Positions 16,562 through 25,780 of a stretch of 43,110 nucleotides of DNA are shown here, piece by piece. Numbering within the stretch: the first letter of the stretch is position 1; each line of letters starts with the position of its first letter. Below the pieces are notes generated by a model, which saw only the letters and a program-made list of their open reading frames with translations, did no database searches and was not told the origin of the DNA. The translations under genes were made by a program, and so were the position numbers. Source of the DNA: an uncultured Christensenella sp. (lineage in GTDB: Bacteria; Bacillota; Clostridia; Christensenellales; UBA1242); NCBI GenBank assembly GCA_910584815.1, contig CAJUBT010000011.1, positions 1 to 43,110 on the forward strand, in the 5' to 3' direction.

Positions 16562-17794
16562 ATGAAAGAGATTTCAATAAAATTAATAAATGTAATTTTG
16601 ATATTAGCAACACTTCTTGGCTCATTTTGTATAGCAACTTTAATATATTACAAAACACTTGGTAAAGATAAAATACCCACTGCTATTACTTCTACTTATG
16701 CTACTTACATAACAGACCCAATAACAAGTGAGCAAGTTCCTATTCTTTCTGCCAATTACTATGCTAATGATACAAAGAACGGAAAGCAAGTTATAGAGTT
16801 TATGTTTAATGGTTTTAGTGGTGTTGGTAAACAAGCAATTTATTCTCGTGGCTTTCAGCTTGTATATAACGAAGAAAATATCCCTACTCTTTACTACTAT
16901 GACACATATTATGGTAACTCTTATCAAACAGGACACGAATACAACTTTGATGATAAAAGTGAAGCAATATTGATTGACATAGATGGCAAATTATTTGGAC
17001 TTAAATTAGATGGAACATATACAACAGAAGAAAGTTATGTTGATGGTTGGAAGATATTTAGAAGTATTGCAACTCTTGGCATAAATACTGCCTTTGAAGG
17101 TAGCAACATGCGTGTTACAAATACAATAACTCACAAATATACAATTCCACAATTACTTGAAAGAATTGCAAGTATAATAAGGTCGTTTTCAGCTGGCACA
17201 GGCGATAACATTATACCCCTTATAGACTTGGGTGATTTCTTGCATTTATACGAATATGATGAAGATAAAAAACAACTTGTAGGCGAACCTATTGGACTTA
17301 ATACTCTAACTAATTCATATTTCACAATGCAAACTCACTACGATAAAAGAGGTTTAGTGTGGTATAAGCAATCTATGTTTAAGTCAGTTGCATATAACTC
17401 TAGTTACAATGAAAGTGGTTTAACAGAAGATGTTGATTATTGGAAATCTACAACTGTGTATAACTTAACAGAAAATAACTTTACTGCAAGATATTCACAA
17501 CAAGACAACGGGTGGCTTTACTCCCTACCTAATGAGAAGATAGCAGAACTTAAAAATTATGATGATACTGAAATTAATATTACTTTTGATATTTCAAAAT
17601 TAGGTAATGATAAAAATGTTATAGGTTTTGACTATTATGCCCTTTATGGTATTAAAGTTAATTCTTTAACAATTAAATCTAATACTCCTAGACAATTTAA
17701 ACTTCTAGTTAACTCACTAAAAGACACAGGACTAACCGATATAACTCTCGAAAATGTAACAATAAATAATCTTAATTCGGGGGTGGAACTATGA
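16562..17794 (+). CDS. N-terminally anchored extracellular protein (phage minor protein candidate)
   Basis: The 410-aa product has a good ribosome binding site (AAAAGGAGAAACA). Residues ~7-30 form one transmembrane or signal-anchor helix ('INVILILATLLGSFCIATLI'); the remaining ~375 residues are polar, aromatic and beta-rich with no known motif. It overlaps the next gene by 4 nt. It is the first of three consecutive genes with this topology, in the slot where filamentous phages encode tip and adsorption proteins. I do not recognise a family. Confidence 0.75.
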   Translation: MKEISIKLINVILILATLLGSFCIATLIYYKTLGKDKIPTAITSTYATYITDPITSEQVPILSANYYANDTKNGKQVIEFMFNGFSGVGKQAIYSRGFQLVYNEENIPTLYYYDTYYGNSYQTGHEYNFDDKSEAILIDIDGKLFGLKLDGTYTTEESYVDGWKIFRSIATLGINTAFEGSNMRVTNTITHKYTIPQLLERIASIIRSFSAGTGDNIIPLIDLGDFLHLYEYDEDKKQLVGEPIGLNTLTNSYFTMQTHYDKRGLVWYKQSMFKSVAYNSSYNESGLTEDVDYWKSTTVYNLTENNFTARYSQQDNGWLYSLPNEKIAELKNYDDTEINITFDISKLGNDKNVIGFDYYALYGIKVNSLTIKSNTPRQFKLLVNSLKDTGLTDITLENVTINNLNSGVEL

Positions 17795-18312
17795 AATTAA
17801 GTCATTATATATTTTGCATTATTGTCATTATAGTTGGTGCATTTTGCTTTATGAATATACTAGACACTTTTAACATCAAAAGTGGCGAATATGGAACTGC
17901 TGTAAATATTATTACTAAAAACAACTATGATGAGGTTACACGCTATGATTATGGTTCACTAACACTAGATACAAAAGACAATGTGAACTATGAGAATAAG
18001 TCTAGTTTTGTGCCTACTAAATTTAATGGTAAAGAAAACAAATATATTCTTTTATTCAATGATAATTTAGTTACAAATCTAGTTACAACAAATGGTAGTA
18101 TTTCTGGTGAATTTATAAAGAATTACTATGATACTAATGGCGAACTAATTACAACTTCTAACTTAAAAATATTAGTAGAATTTTTGGAAACAGAAGTTAG
18201 AGTTACAATGCTAATTACCAACACTAATGATAGTGTTTCCTACCTATCAACCTATACAAATATTAACGGTGCTGTTTTAAAGGTTGTTAAAAGTGGGGTA
18301 ACAAATGAGTAA
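17791..18312 (+). CDS. Second N-terminally anchored extracellular protein
   Basis: The 173-aa product has its start behind GGGGGTGGAACT, overlapping the previous stop by 4 nt, and overlaps the next gene by 8 nt. A single N-terminal hydrophobic helix ('YIFCIIVIIVGAFCFMNIL') is followed by a ~150-residue beta-rich polar domain. No family is recognised. It is probably a virion tip or assembly component together with its neighbours. Confidence 0.75.
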   Translation: MKLSHYIFCIIVIIVGAFCFMNILDTFNIKSGEYGTAVNIITKNNYDEVTRYDYGSLTLDTKDNVNYENKSSFVPTKFNGKENKYILLFNDNLVTNLVTTNGSISGEFIKNYYDTNGELITTSNLKILVEFLETEVRVTMLITNTNDSVSYLSTYTNINGAVLKVVKSGVTNE

Positions 18313-21301
18313 TACAGTAAAATCAATTATTTTAATTTGTTGCTTTGTAGCCATTGGTGTTTTAGGATATATGTTTTATCCACTTGTTTTTGAAACTATT
18401 ATGGGTAACAAATATTACACATCACAACAAGCACAAGACTTATACGATAAAGGCTTTAATGATGGCAATAAAAATAGAACTGAACTTGAAGAAAAGAACA
18501 CCTACTTTGAAACTCTTGTTAATGAATACTATTCCAAAATTGATGACCTTAATAAAGAACTTGATATTAGAAAAAGTGAAAATGAGTTATCTACAAAAAC
18601 CATTGAAGAACTTTCAAATTCCAAACAAGAATTAGAAAATCAAGTTAATAGTTTAACTACAATAAAGCAAGAAAATGAACTTACTATTACTGAACAAGAA
18701 GATTCTATTAAGGACTTGCAACGACAAGTTAAAGAGTTACAAAGCCAATATAATACTTGTCAAGATGAAATATCCAATCTTACTAATCAAGTAGAAAATT
18801 TACAAATTTTAAATGCACGATTACAGCAAAGTAATAGTGAAAATCAAAATACTATTCTTTCCCTTAATTCTCAAATTAATGAACTTCAGCTAGAGGTAAA
18901 TTCATTATCCTATGATAAAGAAAATAACCTACTAACTATTAGAAGTTTAAATGCTAGAATAGAAACTTTACAAAATACAGTTGATGAATTAAATGAAGAT
19001 GTTGAAGATAAAAATAGCCAAATATTTACTGTAAATATTGAGGCAAATCAATTAAGAAAACAGATTAGTGATTTAACTAATAGTAATTTATTATTAGAAT
19101 CACAAATTACAAGTCATCTTAATCAGATAAGTAATTTAGAAAGCTCTAATACTTTATTGCAAAACACTAATATAGCAAATCAAAATACAATTTTATTATT
19201 AAACAATCAAATTATTAGTTTAAACACTCAAATTAGTGAATTATCATTACAAATTCAAAATAACACTTCAAACGCAAGTTCATTAAATAATAGAATTAAA
19301 GAACTTGAAAAATCGGTTGCATATTACGAACAGTATATTTCTAGTTTGGAAACTAATAACGAAGTGATTGTAACATTTGAATTTAATGGCAGTGTTTACA
19401 ATATTCAAGTTATAGCAAAAAATAGCACAACTACTGTTTTAACTCCTACTTCTACCGCTTATATTATTTTTAATGGCTGGTGCGTTAATGGTGAAATAAT
19501 TGATTTAGAAACTTTCACTTTTACAACAAATACAAAAGTTATTGCAGATGTTACTTACAAATACGATGTAAATTTTGTTGTTGATGAAAGTAATTATAAC
19601 ACTCAAATTATTACTAAAAATGATTTTGCTTCACTTCCTACTCAACCAGCAAAAGAAGGTTATGCCTTTATGGGTTGGTCTAAGGATGGAACAAATATTG
19701 TAAATGTAACAACATTACCTATAACAGAAAATACAACTTATACTGCAATATTTGAAAAGACTTATAGCGTTTCATTTGTATTTAATAACGAAACAATTTC
19801 ACAACAAACAATAATTAAAGGTAACTATGCTACTGTTCCAACAATAGAAAATACCGATTATATAATTCTCAATGGTTGGAAAGTAAACAATACTAATGTT
19901 GATGTTACTAACTTTATTATTTCAAGTGATACAGTTTTTGTTGCAGATTTAACATTTGCTTTTGATGTTAAGTTTTATGCTAATGATGAATTAGTTGATA
20001 GTCAAATAGTAATAAACGGACAGTATGCTACTCTACCACAAGGACCACAATCAAATCAAGAAGGTTTTGTTTTTGCTGGTTGGAGTGTTGACAATAGGAA
20101 TATAATTACTTCACTTCAAATTACAAAAAATACAAATGTTTATGCAATATTTAGAGATTATATTGATATACGAACAAGTGATTATGTTTCTAAACAATAT
20201 ACAAGTATTAATTTTGATTACTATACAGGAGAAAACGAATATTTAGTTAATAATGTAAATGTTATTGAAAATATTGAACCTTTAAAGACAATAAAGCAAG
20301 GAAATATCATTGTCAATTCTTATGTTAAGGACACAACCTTATATGTTTTATCAAATGTTAAAATGAGATTAAGTAATAATGGTAATAGTTCATTATTTCA
20401 AAGCTGTCAAAATTTAACTTCATTAAACTTAAACAATTTTGATACAAGTATTTTAAGGTCTTTCAGTAATATGTTCTTTTATTGTAAAGGATTAACTTCG
20501 TTAGACTTAAGTAAATTTGATACGAGTAGTGCTACTGATATGGGAACTATGTTCTCTGGTTGCTCTAATTTAAAATCTCTTGATTTAAGTAATTTCAATA
20601 CAAGTAAAGTTACAAGAATGAAACAAATGTTTTCCACTTGTTGGAGTTTAACATCACTTGACTTATCTTCTTTTAATACAAGTAATGTTACAAATATGCA
20701 CGAAATGTTTTACATGTGTAAAGAATTAACATCTTTAAATATTAATTCGTTTAATACAAGTAAAGTTACTAATATGAGTGGGATGTTCAGCACTTGTAGT
20801 AAGTTGACTGCTATAAATGTAAGCCATTTTGATACATCTTCTGTTACAGAAATGGGAGCAATGTTCGCTATGTGTGAGAGTTTAACTTCATTAGATGTTA
20901 GCAACTTTGACACAAGTAAAGTAACAAATGCAAACTCTATGTTTGGAACATGTAAAAAACTTGTATCATTAAATCTAGGTAACTTTGAATTGGATAGTTT
21001 AACTTCTCTCCATAATATGTTTGGTGATTGTTTTTCATTAATAACATTAGATTTATCTTCATTTGATACAAAAAACATTACCAATATGGAGTATTTGTTT
21101 GATGGTTGTCAAAATTTAGTAACTATTTATGTTTCAGATTTATGGGATATTTCGGCTGTAACTTCTTATACAAATATGTTCCATTGGTGTTTTGATTTAG
21201 TATCGCAAACATCAGGAGTTGCTTTTGATTCTTCAAGAACTACTGTTTTAATGGCTAATTATACAACGGGTTATTTAACATATAAGGAATTTGTAGCTTG
21301 A
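18305..21301 (+). CDS. Coiled-coil, InlB-repeat and BspA-type LRR protein; candidate adsorption protein
   Basis: The 998-aa product has an N-terminal membrane helix (~8-28) and a long heptad coiled coil (~60-350). Four InlB/Listeria-Bacteroides type repeats of ~65 aa follow (~352-618; 'FMGWSKDGTNIV', 'FAGWSVDNRNI'), then 10-11 BspA/DUF285 leucine-rich repeats (~690-960; 'FDTSKVT...MF..C..L..L'). It lies directly upstream of the Zot-like ATPase, the position and topology of gene III-type adsorption proteins. The domains are typical of bacterial adhesins, so a host-derived receptor-binding stalk with an LRR head is plausible. Alternatively it is a surface adhesin cargo gene. Confidence 0.8.
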   Translation: MSNTVKSIILICCFVAIGVLGYMFYPLVFETIMGNKYYTSQQAQDLYDKGFNDGNKNRTELEEKNTYFETLVNEYYSKIDDLNKELDIRKSENELSTKTIEELSNSKQELENQVNSLTTIKQENELTITEQEDSIKDLQRQVKELQSQYNTCQDEISNLTNQVENLQILNARLQQSNSENQNTILSLNSQINELQLEVNSLSYDKENNLLTIRSLNARIETLQNTVDELNEDVEDKNSQIFTVNIEANQLRKQISDLTNSNLLLESQITSHLNQISNLESSNTLLQNTNIANQNTILLLNNQIISLNTQISELSLQIQNNTSNASSLNNRIKELEKSVAYYEQYISSLETNNEVIVTFEFNGSVYNIQVIAKNSTTTVLTPTSTAYIIFNGWCVNGEIIDLETFTFTTNTKVIADVTYKYDVNFVVDESNYNTQIITKNDFASLPTQPAKEGYAFMGWSKDGTNIVNVTTLPITENTTYTAIFEKTYSVSFVFNNETISQQTIIKGNYATVPTIENTDYIILNGWKVNNTNVDVTNFIISSDTVFVADLTFAFDVKFYANDELVDSQIVINGQYATLPQGPQSNQEGFVFAGWSVDNRNIITSLQITKNTNVYAIFRDYIDIRTSDYVSKQYTSINFDYYTGENEYLVNNVNVIENIEPLKTIKQGNIIVNSYVKDTTLYVLSNVKMRLSNNGNSSLFQSCQNLTSLNLNNFDTSILRSFSNMFFYCKGLTSLDLSKFDTSSATDMGTMFSGCSNLKSLDLSNFNTSKVTRMKQMFSTCWSLTSLDLSSFNTSNVTNMHEMFYMCKELTSLNINSFNTSKVTNMSGMFSTCSKLTAINVSHFDTSSVTEMGAMFAMCESLTSLDVSNFDTSKVTNANSMFGTCKKLVSLNLGNFELDSLTSLHNMFGDCFSLITLDLSSFDTKNITNMEYLFDGCQNLVTIYVSDLWDISAVTSYTNMFHWCFDLVSQTSGVAFDSSRTTVLMANYTTGYLTYKEFVA

Positions 21302-22119
21302 TAACTATAATTTTTGCTCCTCCACGAACAGGCAAAACCTGCTATATGACTCATATTGCCAATACTAACGCTTTCAATAGAGAAAGAAATAGATTAATGG
21401 TTAGAGAAATAATGTCTAAACAACAAAGTGGCTTTACAAGTATAAAGACTATACCTACTCACTGCGTTTCTTCTAACTATGATATGGTTTTTAAAAAGTT
21501 TAGATATAGTCCTCGTTACAATAGGCGTATAAACCCATATAGACTAGGTTTTGCCAATAAGTTCGTGAAAACACACTTTAATCTTCCCTATGAAGTTATA
21601 TGTATAACCGAAGCCCAGAAATACCTTAACAGTAGAATGAGTATGTATTTCCCAGATTGGCAAAGTCGTTGGTATGAGCAACACGGTCATGACGATATTG
21701 ATATTTATTTAGATACTCAAAGACCAATGTTAATTGATGTTAATATTCGTGAGTTAGCACAGTTTATTGAAATAGTAAAACTTAACCTTGTTTACGATAA
21801 CTATGGAAGGGTTTGTAAACTAATTTGGAGAATTAGAAAAATAGAAAATAGCAGTTTGTTTGATAGATATATGGCAAGTGGTAAAAAGGACAAGTCTTGC
21901 TACACAGAAGAAATTGTAACAGCAGACTACAATGTTTTTGACTGCTATGATAGTAAGAGTTGTAAACCAAAATTTTATGATGGTCATTTAAACGAAGATT
22001 TCGATTATAAGGTTGCAGAACCAACTGAACAGACTATGAAAGGTTACATTAAATATTTAGAAGAAAACGATGATGAAATGCCTAAAAATTATTACATAAA
22101 AAGGAGGAAAACTGCGTGA
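21298..22119 (+). CDS. Zot/pI-type filamentous phage assembly ATPase
   Basis: The 273-aa product starts at TTG 21298, overlapping the previous stop as TTGA, with AAGGA 9 nt upstream. Walker A is 'APPRTGKT' (residues 7-14), Walker B-like 'VICITEAQKYLNSR' (100-113), and 'DIYLDTQRP' (135-143) matches the conserved strand before the arginine-containing segment of Zot proteins. pI/Zot drives filament extrusion at the inner membrane. Unlike Ff pI, no transmembrane helix is visible after the ATPase domain; the C-terminus is charged. It is the strongest single marker that this module is inovirus-like. Confidence 0.8.
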   Translation: MITIIFAPPRTGKTCYMTHIANTNAFNRERNRLMVREIMSKQQSGFTSIKTIPTHCVSSNYDMVFKKFRYSPRYNRRINPYRLGFANKFVKTHFNLPYEVICITEAQKYLNSRMSMYFPDWQSRWYEQHGHDDIDIYLDTQRPMLIDVNIRELAQFIEIVKLNLVYDNYGRVCKLIWRIRKIENSSLFDRYMASGKKDKSCYTEEIVTADYNVFDCYDSKSCKPKFYDGHLNEDFDYKVAEPTEQTMKGYIKYLEENDDEMPKNYYIKRRKTA

Positions 22120-22382
22120 TAAATTACAATAAAAATAAGCTTATTAATAAAGCTCTTGATGAGTATTACATTACTTTTAGTCACACGCTTGATACAGCAG
22201 ATTTTGTTCCAGAAAAATACAACGACAAGATAAATAAGTATATCTTCAAAAATATGAAAAAGACATTTAAAAAACTTGATAAAGAAGATAGAAAATTTCA
22301 AAGAAATTTTAGGAGAAAACAACGATTAAAAGGAGGAAAAAGATTTGGGATTTTTCAGCGTAAAACAAAAAAGAATGGCTAA
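22116..22382 (+). CDS. Small basic protein between Zot and Rep
   Basis: The 88-aa product starts at GTG 22116 behind AAGGAGG, overlapping the Zot stop by 4 nt. The N-terminal half is mixed alpha; the C-terminal third is very basic ('RKFQRNFRRKQRLKGGKR'). A nucleic-acid-binding role is likely. No family is recognised. Confidence 0.65.
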   Translation: MINYNKNKLINKALDEYYITFSHTLDTADFVPEKYNDKINKYIFKNMKKTFKKLDKEDRKFQRNFRRKQRLKGGKRFGIFQRKTKKNG

Positions 22383-22563
22383 AAAGTGTTCAATGCAAGA
22401 ATTAGTTACAGGATATGATAATAGCGATTTTGCACTAGAAAGGGCCTCATATAACGGAGATAAAAAAGCTTTAAAACAAGCAATGAAAGAACACCGTAAA
22501 TATGAGTATGCACTTCTTTATAGAAACACACCACAGTTTAAAAAGAAACATAGAAATAATTAA
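22345..22563 (+). CDS. Small protein overlapping the preceding gene
   Basis: The 72-aa product starts at TTG 22345, 8 nt after AGGAGG; an in-frame ATG at 22375 is a second possibility. It overlaps the upstream gene by 38 nt in another frame. It is Lys/Tyr-rich with predicted helices ('DKKALKQAMKEHRKYEYALL'). No family is recognised. It is translated just before rep. Confidence 0.6.
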   Translation: MGFFSVKQKRMAKKCSMQELVTGYDNSDFALERASYNGDKKALKQAMKEHRKYEYALLYRNTPQFKKKHRNN

Positions 22564-22581
22564 ATACTTTGGAGGTCTAAT

Positions 22582-23649
22582 ATGCACTATGCGGAAGCAA
22601 AGGTATATTTTGATGGAAGTCATTATATCGCCATTCCTCATACTACTAGACCTAAAAAAATAAGGCACATAGAGTGTGAGGAAGAAATAACTATTACTAA
22701 TGCTACTAATGAGGAGTTAGAAGATTTATCTTCTAACCCTCAATTAGTAACAGAAAATATTAGTATGTTTGATAATGAAAATTCAGTTAAAAAAGAAACT
22801 GAAAATATAACTGAAACTACTGAAATTAAAAGCAATGAACAACCAACCACTAAATGTGTAGAAATAGAACGGAAATTAACAAAGAAAGAATACTTTGAGG
22901 AACTGTATAAAAAATATATAGATTTAAAGAAAAAAGATAGAAAGACTAGAATAATAGAAAAAATGTCACCATATTTCACTGAACGAAAATATTGTGTGGA
23001 ATATGTGGAAAAACATTTTGAAAGAAAAAAACGAAACTTAATTGTTAGAAGAATAAGAATGTGTAGAAAGGCAAATCTTGCTAATTTCAATTATTTCTGC
23101 ACATTTACTTATGATAACAGTAAACACACTGAACAAGAATTTAAGAAAAAACTTAAATATTGTTTTGCTAATTTTTGTAAAAGAAAAAATTGGAAATATA
23201 TGGGCGTTTGGGAACGAGCACCAAAAACGCAAAGACTTCACTTTCATGGATTGTTTAATATACCACAAGGAACATTGCAAGGAGAACTCATAAAAGTTAA
23301 AGATTATGATACTTCTTCTCATAGAATGCAAGAAAGCATACAATCTAGTTATTTTAATAAAAGATTTGGCAGGTCAGATTTTAAACCTATAGATGAAAAT
23401 GAAAAACGGCTTGGTAATGCACTTGCCTATTTAATGAAATATATTGAAAAGACAGGCGAAAAAATTGTGTATAGTAAAAATCTACCACAATATTTTATCT
23501 CTGATATTATTGAAGATGATATTGTCTGCCACATAGGTTTAGAAGATAGAAAACTATTATTGTTTGATAACTTCCTATGCCTAGATGAAGGTGAAGTGAT
23601 AGGGCCTGTAAGCCCACAAGTCATTGAGAAAATGCGAAAATGTAATTAG
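22582..23649 (+). CDS. rep: HUH-type rolling-circle replication initiator
   Basis: The 355-aa product starts after GGAGGTCTAAT. Residues 1-100 form a variable, acidic lead. Then come motif I 'YFCTFTYDN' (171-179), the HUH metal-binding motif II 'RLHFHGLF' (H220, H222) and motif III 'LAYLMKYIEK' with Y283 and Y287 as nicking tyrosines. These make it a rolling-circle Rep that cuts one strand and stays covalently attached, as in filamentous phages and small plasmids. It lies at the end of the module and directly before two large hairpins. It should replicate the excised circle and generate ssDNA for packaging. Confidence 0.85.
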   Translation: MHYAEAKVYFDGSHYIAIPHTTRPKKIRHIECEEEITITNATNEELEDLSSNPQLVTENISMFDNENSVKKETENITETTEIKSNEQPTTKCVEIERKLTKKEYFEELYKKYIDLKKKDRKTRIIEKMSPYFTERKYCVEYVEKHFERKKRNLIVRRIRMCRKANLANFNYFCTFTYDNSKHTEQEFKKKLKYCFANFCKRKNWKYMGVWERAPKTQRLHFHGLFNIPQGTLQGELIKVKDYDTSSHRMQESIQSSYFNKRFGRSDFKPIDENEKRLGNALAYLMKYIEKTGEKIVYSKNLPQYFISDIIEDDIVCHIGLEDRKLLLFDNFLCLDEGEVIGPVSPQVIEKMRKCN

Positions 23650-23722
23650 AACGGTGTCGTTAAAAAACGAGGAGGTTTGCGATACGCTTTAGCCCGCAAC
23701 CTCCCGTTTTAGACACCGTTCT
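23648..23722 (+). other. GC-rich imperfect hairpin 1 (ssDNA origin / packaging signal candidate)
   Basis: The outer stem AGAACGGTGTC / GACACCGTTCT is perfect. The inner stem ACG-GGAGGTT-GCG pairs with CGC-AACCTCC-CGT around single-base bulges. It starts at the stop codon of rep and is strikingly GC-rich against the AT-rich background. It lacks a T-run, so it is not a typical terminator. Confidence 0.75.
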
Positions 23723-23784
23723 TTAGGTTACCTAACTAAAAAATTAAATTCCAAATGCTTTAATTTTATTAAAAAGTTTATTTA

Positions 23785-23849
23785 GTGGCGTGTGCTTGTC
23801 TGGCGAGGCTGAAAGCCGAGCTACTTGTATCAAGACAAGCACACGCCAC
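23785..23849 (+). other. GC-rich hairpin 2 with internal mini-hairpins
   Basis: A perfect 16-bp stem (GTGGCGTGTGCTTGTC, 23785-23800, with 23834-23849) encloses two small stem-loops (GGCTGAAAGCC and CTTGTATCAAG), giving a cloverleaf-like fold. It is gene-free and follows the Rep gene and hairpin 1. It resembles single-strand origins or the packaging hairpin of filamentous phages. Confidence 0.75.
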
Positions 23850-23863
23850 GATGTCAAATGATT

Positions 23864-23928
23864 AAAAGATTATCACAGATTATCAAAAGTTAGAGTGCAT
23901 TATAGTTTTTGAAAATTATACTTGAATT
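23864..23928 (+). promoter_or_regulatory. Left copy of the 65-bp inverted control repeat
   Basis: It matches the reverse complement of 33923-33987 at 61 of 65 positions, with a 45-bp perfect core (23879-23923). It contains tandem GATTATCA octamers (23868, 23878) at a 10-bp period, and a TATACT -10-like hexamer (23917-23922) without a -35 consensus. It lies upstream of the gene at 23989 and points into the block. An orphan AAAGGAGG follows at 23929. Confidence 0.8.
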
Positions 23929-23988
23929 AAAGGAGGTATTTTATTTAAAAGTCGAAATATAAAAAGAAAACCTATAAGGAGTAAAAAG

Positions 23989-24618
23989 TTGAACAGTGAA
24001 ATATTTTTATATTTAAAAGACATTTCTTTTGAAAAAATAATAATTTCTTTATGCATCTTTTTTTTAACTATGCTAATAAAATGGCCAATTAAAAAAGCAA
24101 CTGCAAACTTAACGGAAAATAAAAGAAAGGCAGTAAACACTATTATAGTCTTTATACCAATGCTTTTATCATTTGTTTTAAATATATTATATTTTGGAAT
24201 CTTAAAGGAGAATTGGTTTGGAACTAAAGTCTTTGAATCTGCTGGTAGTTGTTATCTTTTTTCTGTTTTAATTTATGCAATATATTCTAGACTTGTTTTC
24301 ATTATAAAAGGTATAAAACCTGAAAAAGAAAATGATTTAAGTAAAGAATGTATCAGTTATATAAAAAGCAATATAAAATCAATATCATCATCTCTTAAAG
24401 TAGATGAAGAAAACTTAGAAAAAATAGTTTTAAAAATAGATGAACTATTAAAACTTAGAGAAGAACTTGTTAATAAATTTCCAAATGAGAATGTTAAAGC
24501 GACAGAAAGTTTAGATGCTGATATTGAATCGTTAATGTCTAAGAAACTAGTTATAGAAGATTCAATATCAAAATTTAAAAATAAATTATTATTATTTGAA
24601 AATAGTTTAAAAAAATAA
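23989..24618 (+). CDS. Three-helix membrane protein with C-terminal coiled coil
   Basis: The 209-aa product starts at TTG 23989, 6 nt after AAGGAG. Three hydrophobic helices lie at ~16-34, ~48-70 and ~85-108. A charged ~100-residue helical region follows (heptad-like 'ILKIDELLKLREELVNK..' pattern). It is the first gene of the plus-strand late unit, before the fibre-like gene. Holin-like size and position are possible, but the long cytoplasmic coiled coil argues for an anchor or scaffold. No family is recognised. Confidence 0.7.
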   Translation: MNSEIFLYLKDISFEKIIISLCIFFLTMLIKWPIKKATANLTENKRKAVNTIIVFIPMLLSFVLNILYFGILKENWFGTKVFESAGSCYLFSVLIYAIYSRLVFIIKGIKPEKENDLSKECISYIKSNIKSISSSLKVDEENLEKIVLKIDELLKLREELVNKFPNENVKATESLDADIESLMSKKLVIEDSISKFKNKLLLFENSLKK

Positions 24619-24631
24619 GGAGAAATTTAAA

Positions 24632-25780
24632 GTGGAAAATGAAGAAAATATAAGTCAAGAAGAGCAAAATAACAAGACTATAAATAACAATGAAACTGAT
24701 AAAAGTTTAAATGTAAGTAATTTAGTGGAAAAACTTGAATCATTAGTTTTTGAAGATAGGATTGTTGACAGTCCTAACAAAAAGCGTGTGAAAATACTAA
24801 GTGCAATAGCTGATGAAAGAATTGTTGAGGTTGGCTACTTAAATAAACCTACTAAAGAAGGAACTTTAATAAAAGCAAGTGATATGAATTGTATAAAAGA
24901 ACTTGTGTTGCATACTTACAATAAATCCACTGAAGCATTAAAATCTGCAAGTGAAGCACTAAACATAAGTAATGGAGCCCCAGCAACTTTCAACCCAAAT
25001 GAAAAAGCACAATGTGACGCTAGCAATATAAGCAATGAAAATGTAGGATTATGGAGAAAAAAATTACAAATTATGGGTTTACCAATAGGTATGATAATTC
25101 CTAGTGCATTTATACAAAATAATGAATGTCTACATTTACTTGATGGTGCTGAATTAGACAAAAATGGCCCATATTCAAGTTTTTATCAATGGGTTGTAAA
25201 TAACATTAACAGTGTTCCACATTATGAGGATGATATAACAACAGTTGCGGATTATCCTATAGATCCAGATGTAATAGAAGATACCAAGACTGCTATGGAA
25301 AAATATCAAAAGGATATCGATATTTATGGACAATGTGGTAAATTCATTATAACTGATACTTATGTAAAATTACCAACAATAACTGAATTTATAGCAAGCA
25401 ATAACGATGGACAAGAAATTGGATTAGCCCAATTAGATGAATTTAAAAGTCATACTCATAAACAAGATGCTCACAAACATACAATATGGCGTTCAGGTAA
25501 TGGAGGTGGTGCATGGACAGGTATGGCTGGTTCCCCATCAAACAGCTATTCGGGGTGGACTGATTCTGTTATAGGATCTACAACTGCTACTAATCAGAAT
25601 ACAGGTGGTAGTGAAACTAGACCTAAAAATGTTAGGTATCCATATTATATAGTAATTGCAAACAAATCTAATGAAGAAATAACAGTAAATATTGAATGTG
25701 TTAAGACAACTGGAAATCAAATTATTAGTGGTATGAAAACATTTGAAGACGGTATACTTGTTCCTGATTTGGAGGTTTAA
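24632..25780 (+). CDS. Tail-collar-like fibre protein
   Basis: The 382-aa product starts at GTG 24632 after AAGGAG. The N-terminal ~125 residues are helical and repeat-like ('TYNKSTEALKSASEAL', 'CDASNISNENVGLWRKKLQI'), typical of phage fibre shafts. The C-terminal half has tail-collar hallmarks: 'LPIGMIIPSAFIQ', then 'HTHKQDAHKHT' and the closing 'SETRPKNVRYPYYIVIANK'. Such domains form trimeric tips that bind metal and receptors. Finding one beside filamentous-phage genes, with no tailed-phage morphogenesis genes, is unusual. It may decorate the filament or be a secreted adhesin. Confidence 0.75.
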   Translation: MENEENISQEEQNNKTINNNETDKSLNVSNLVEKLESLVFEDRIVDSPNKKRVKILSAIADERIVEVGYLNKPTKEGTLIKASDMNCIKELVLHTYNKSTEALKSASEALNISNGAPATFNPNEKAQCDASNISNENVGLWRKKLQIMGLPIGMIIPSAFIQNNECLHLLDGAELDKNGPYSSFYQWVVNNINSVPHYEDDITTVADYPIDPDVIEDTKTAMEKYQKDIDIYGQCGKFIITDTYVKLPTITEFIASNNDGQEIGLAQLDEFKSHTHKQDAHKHTIWRSGNGGGAWTGMAGSPSNSYSGWTDSVIGSTTATNQNTGGSETRPKNVRYPYYIVIANKSNEEITVNIECVKTTGNQIISGMKTFEDGILVPDLEV

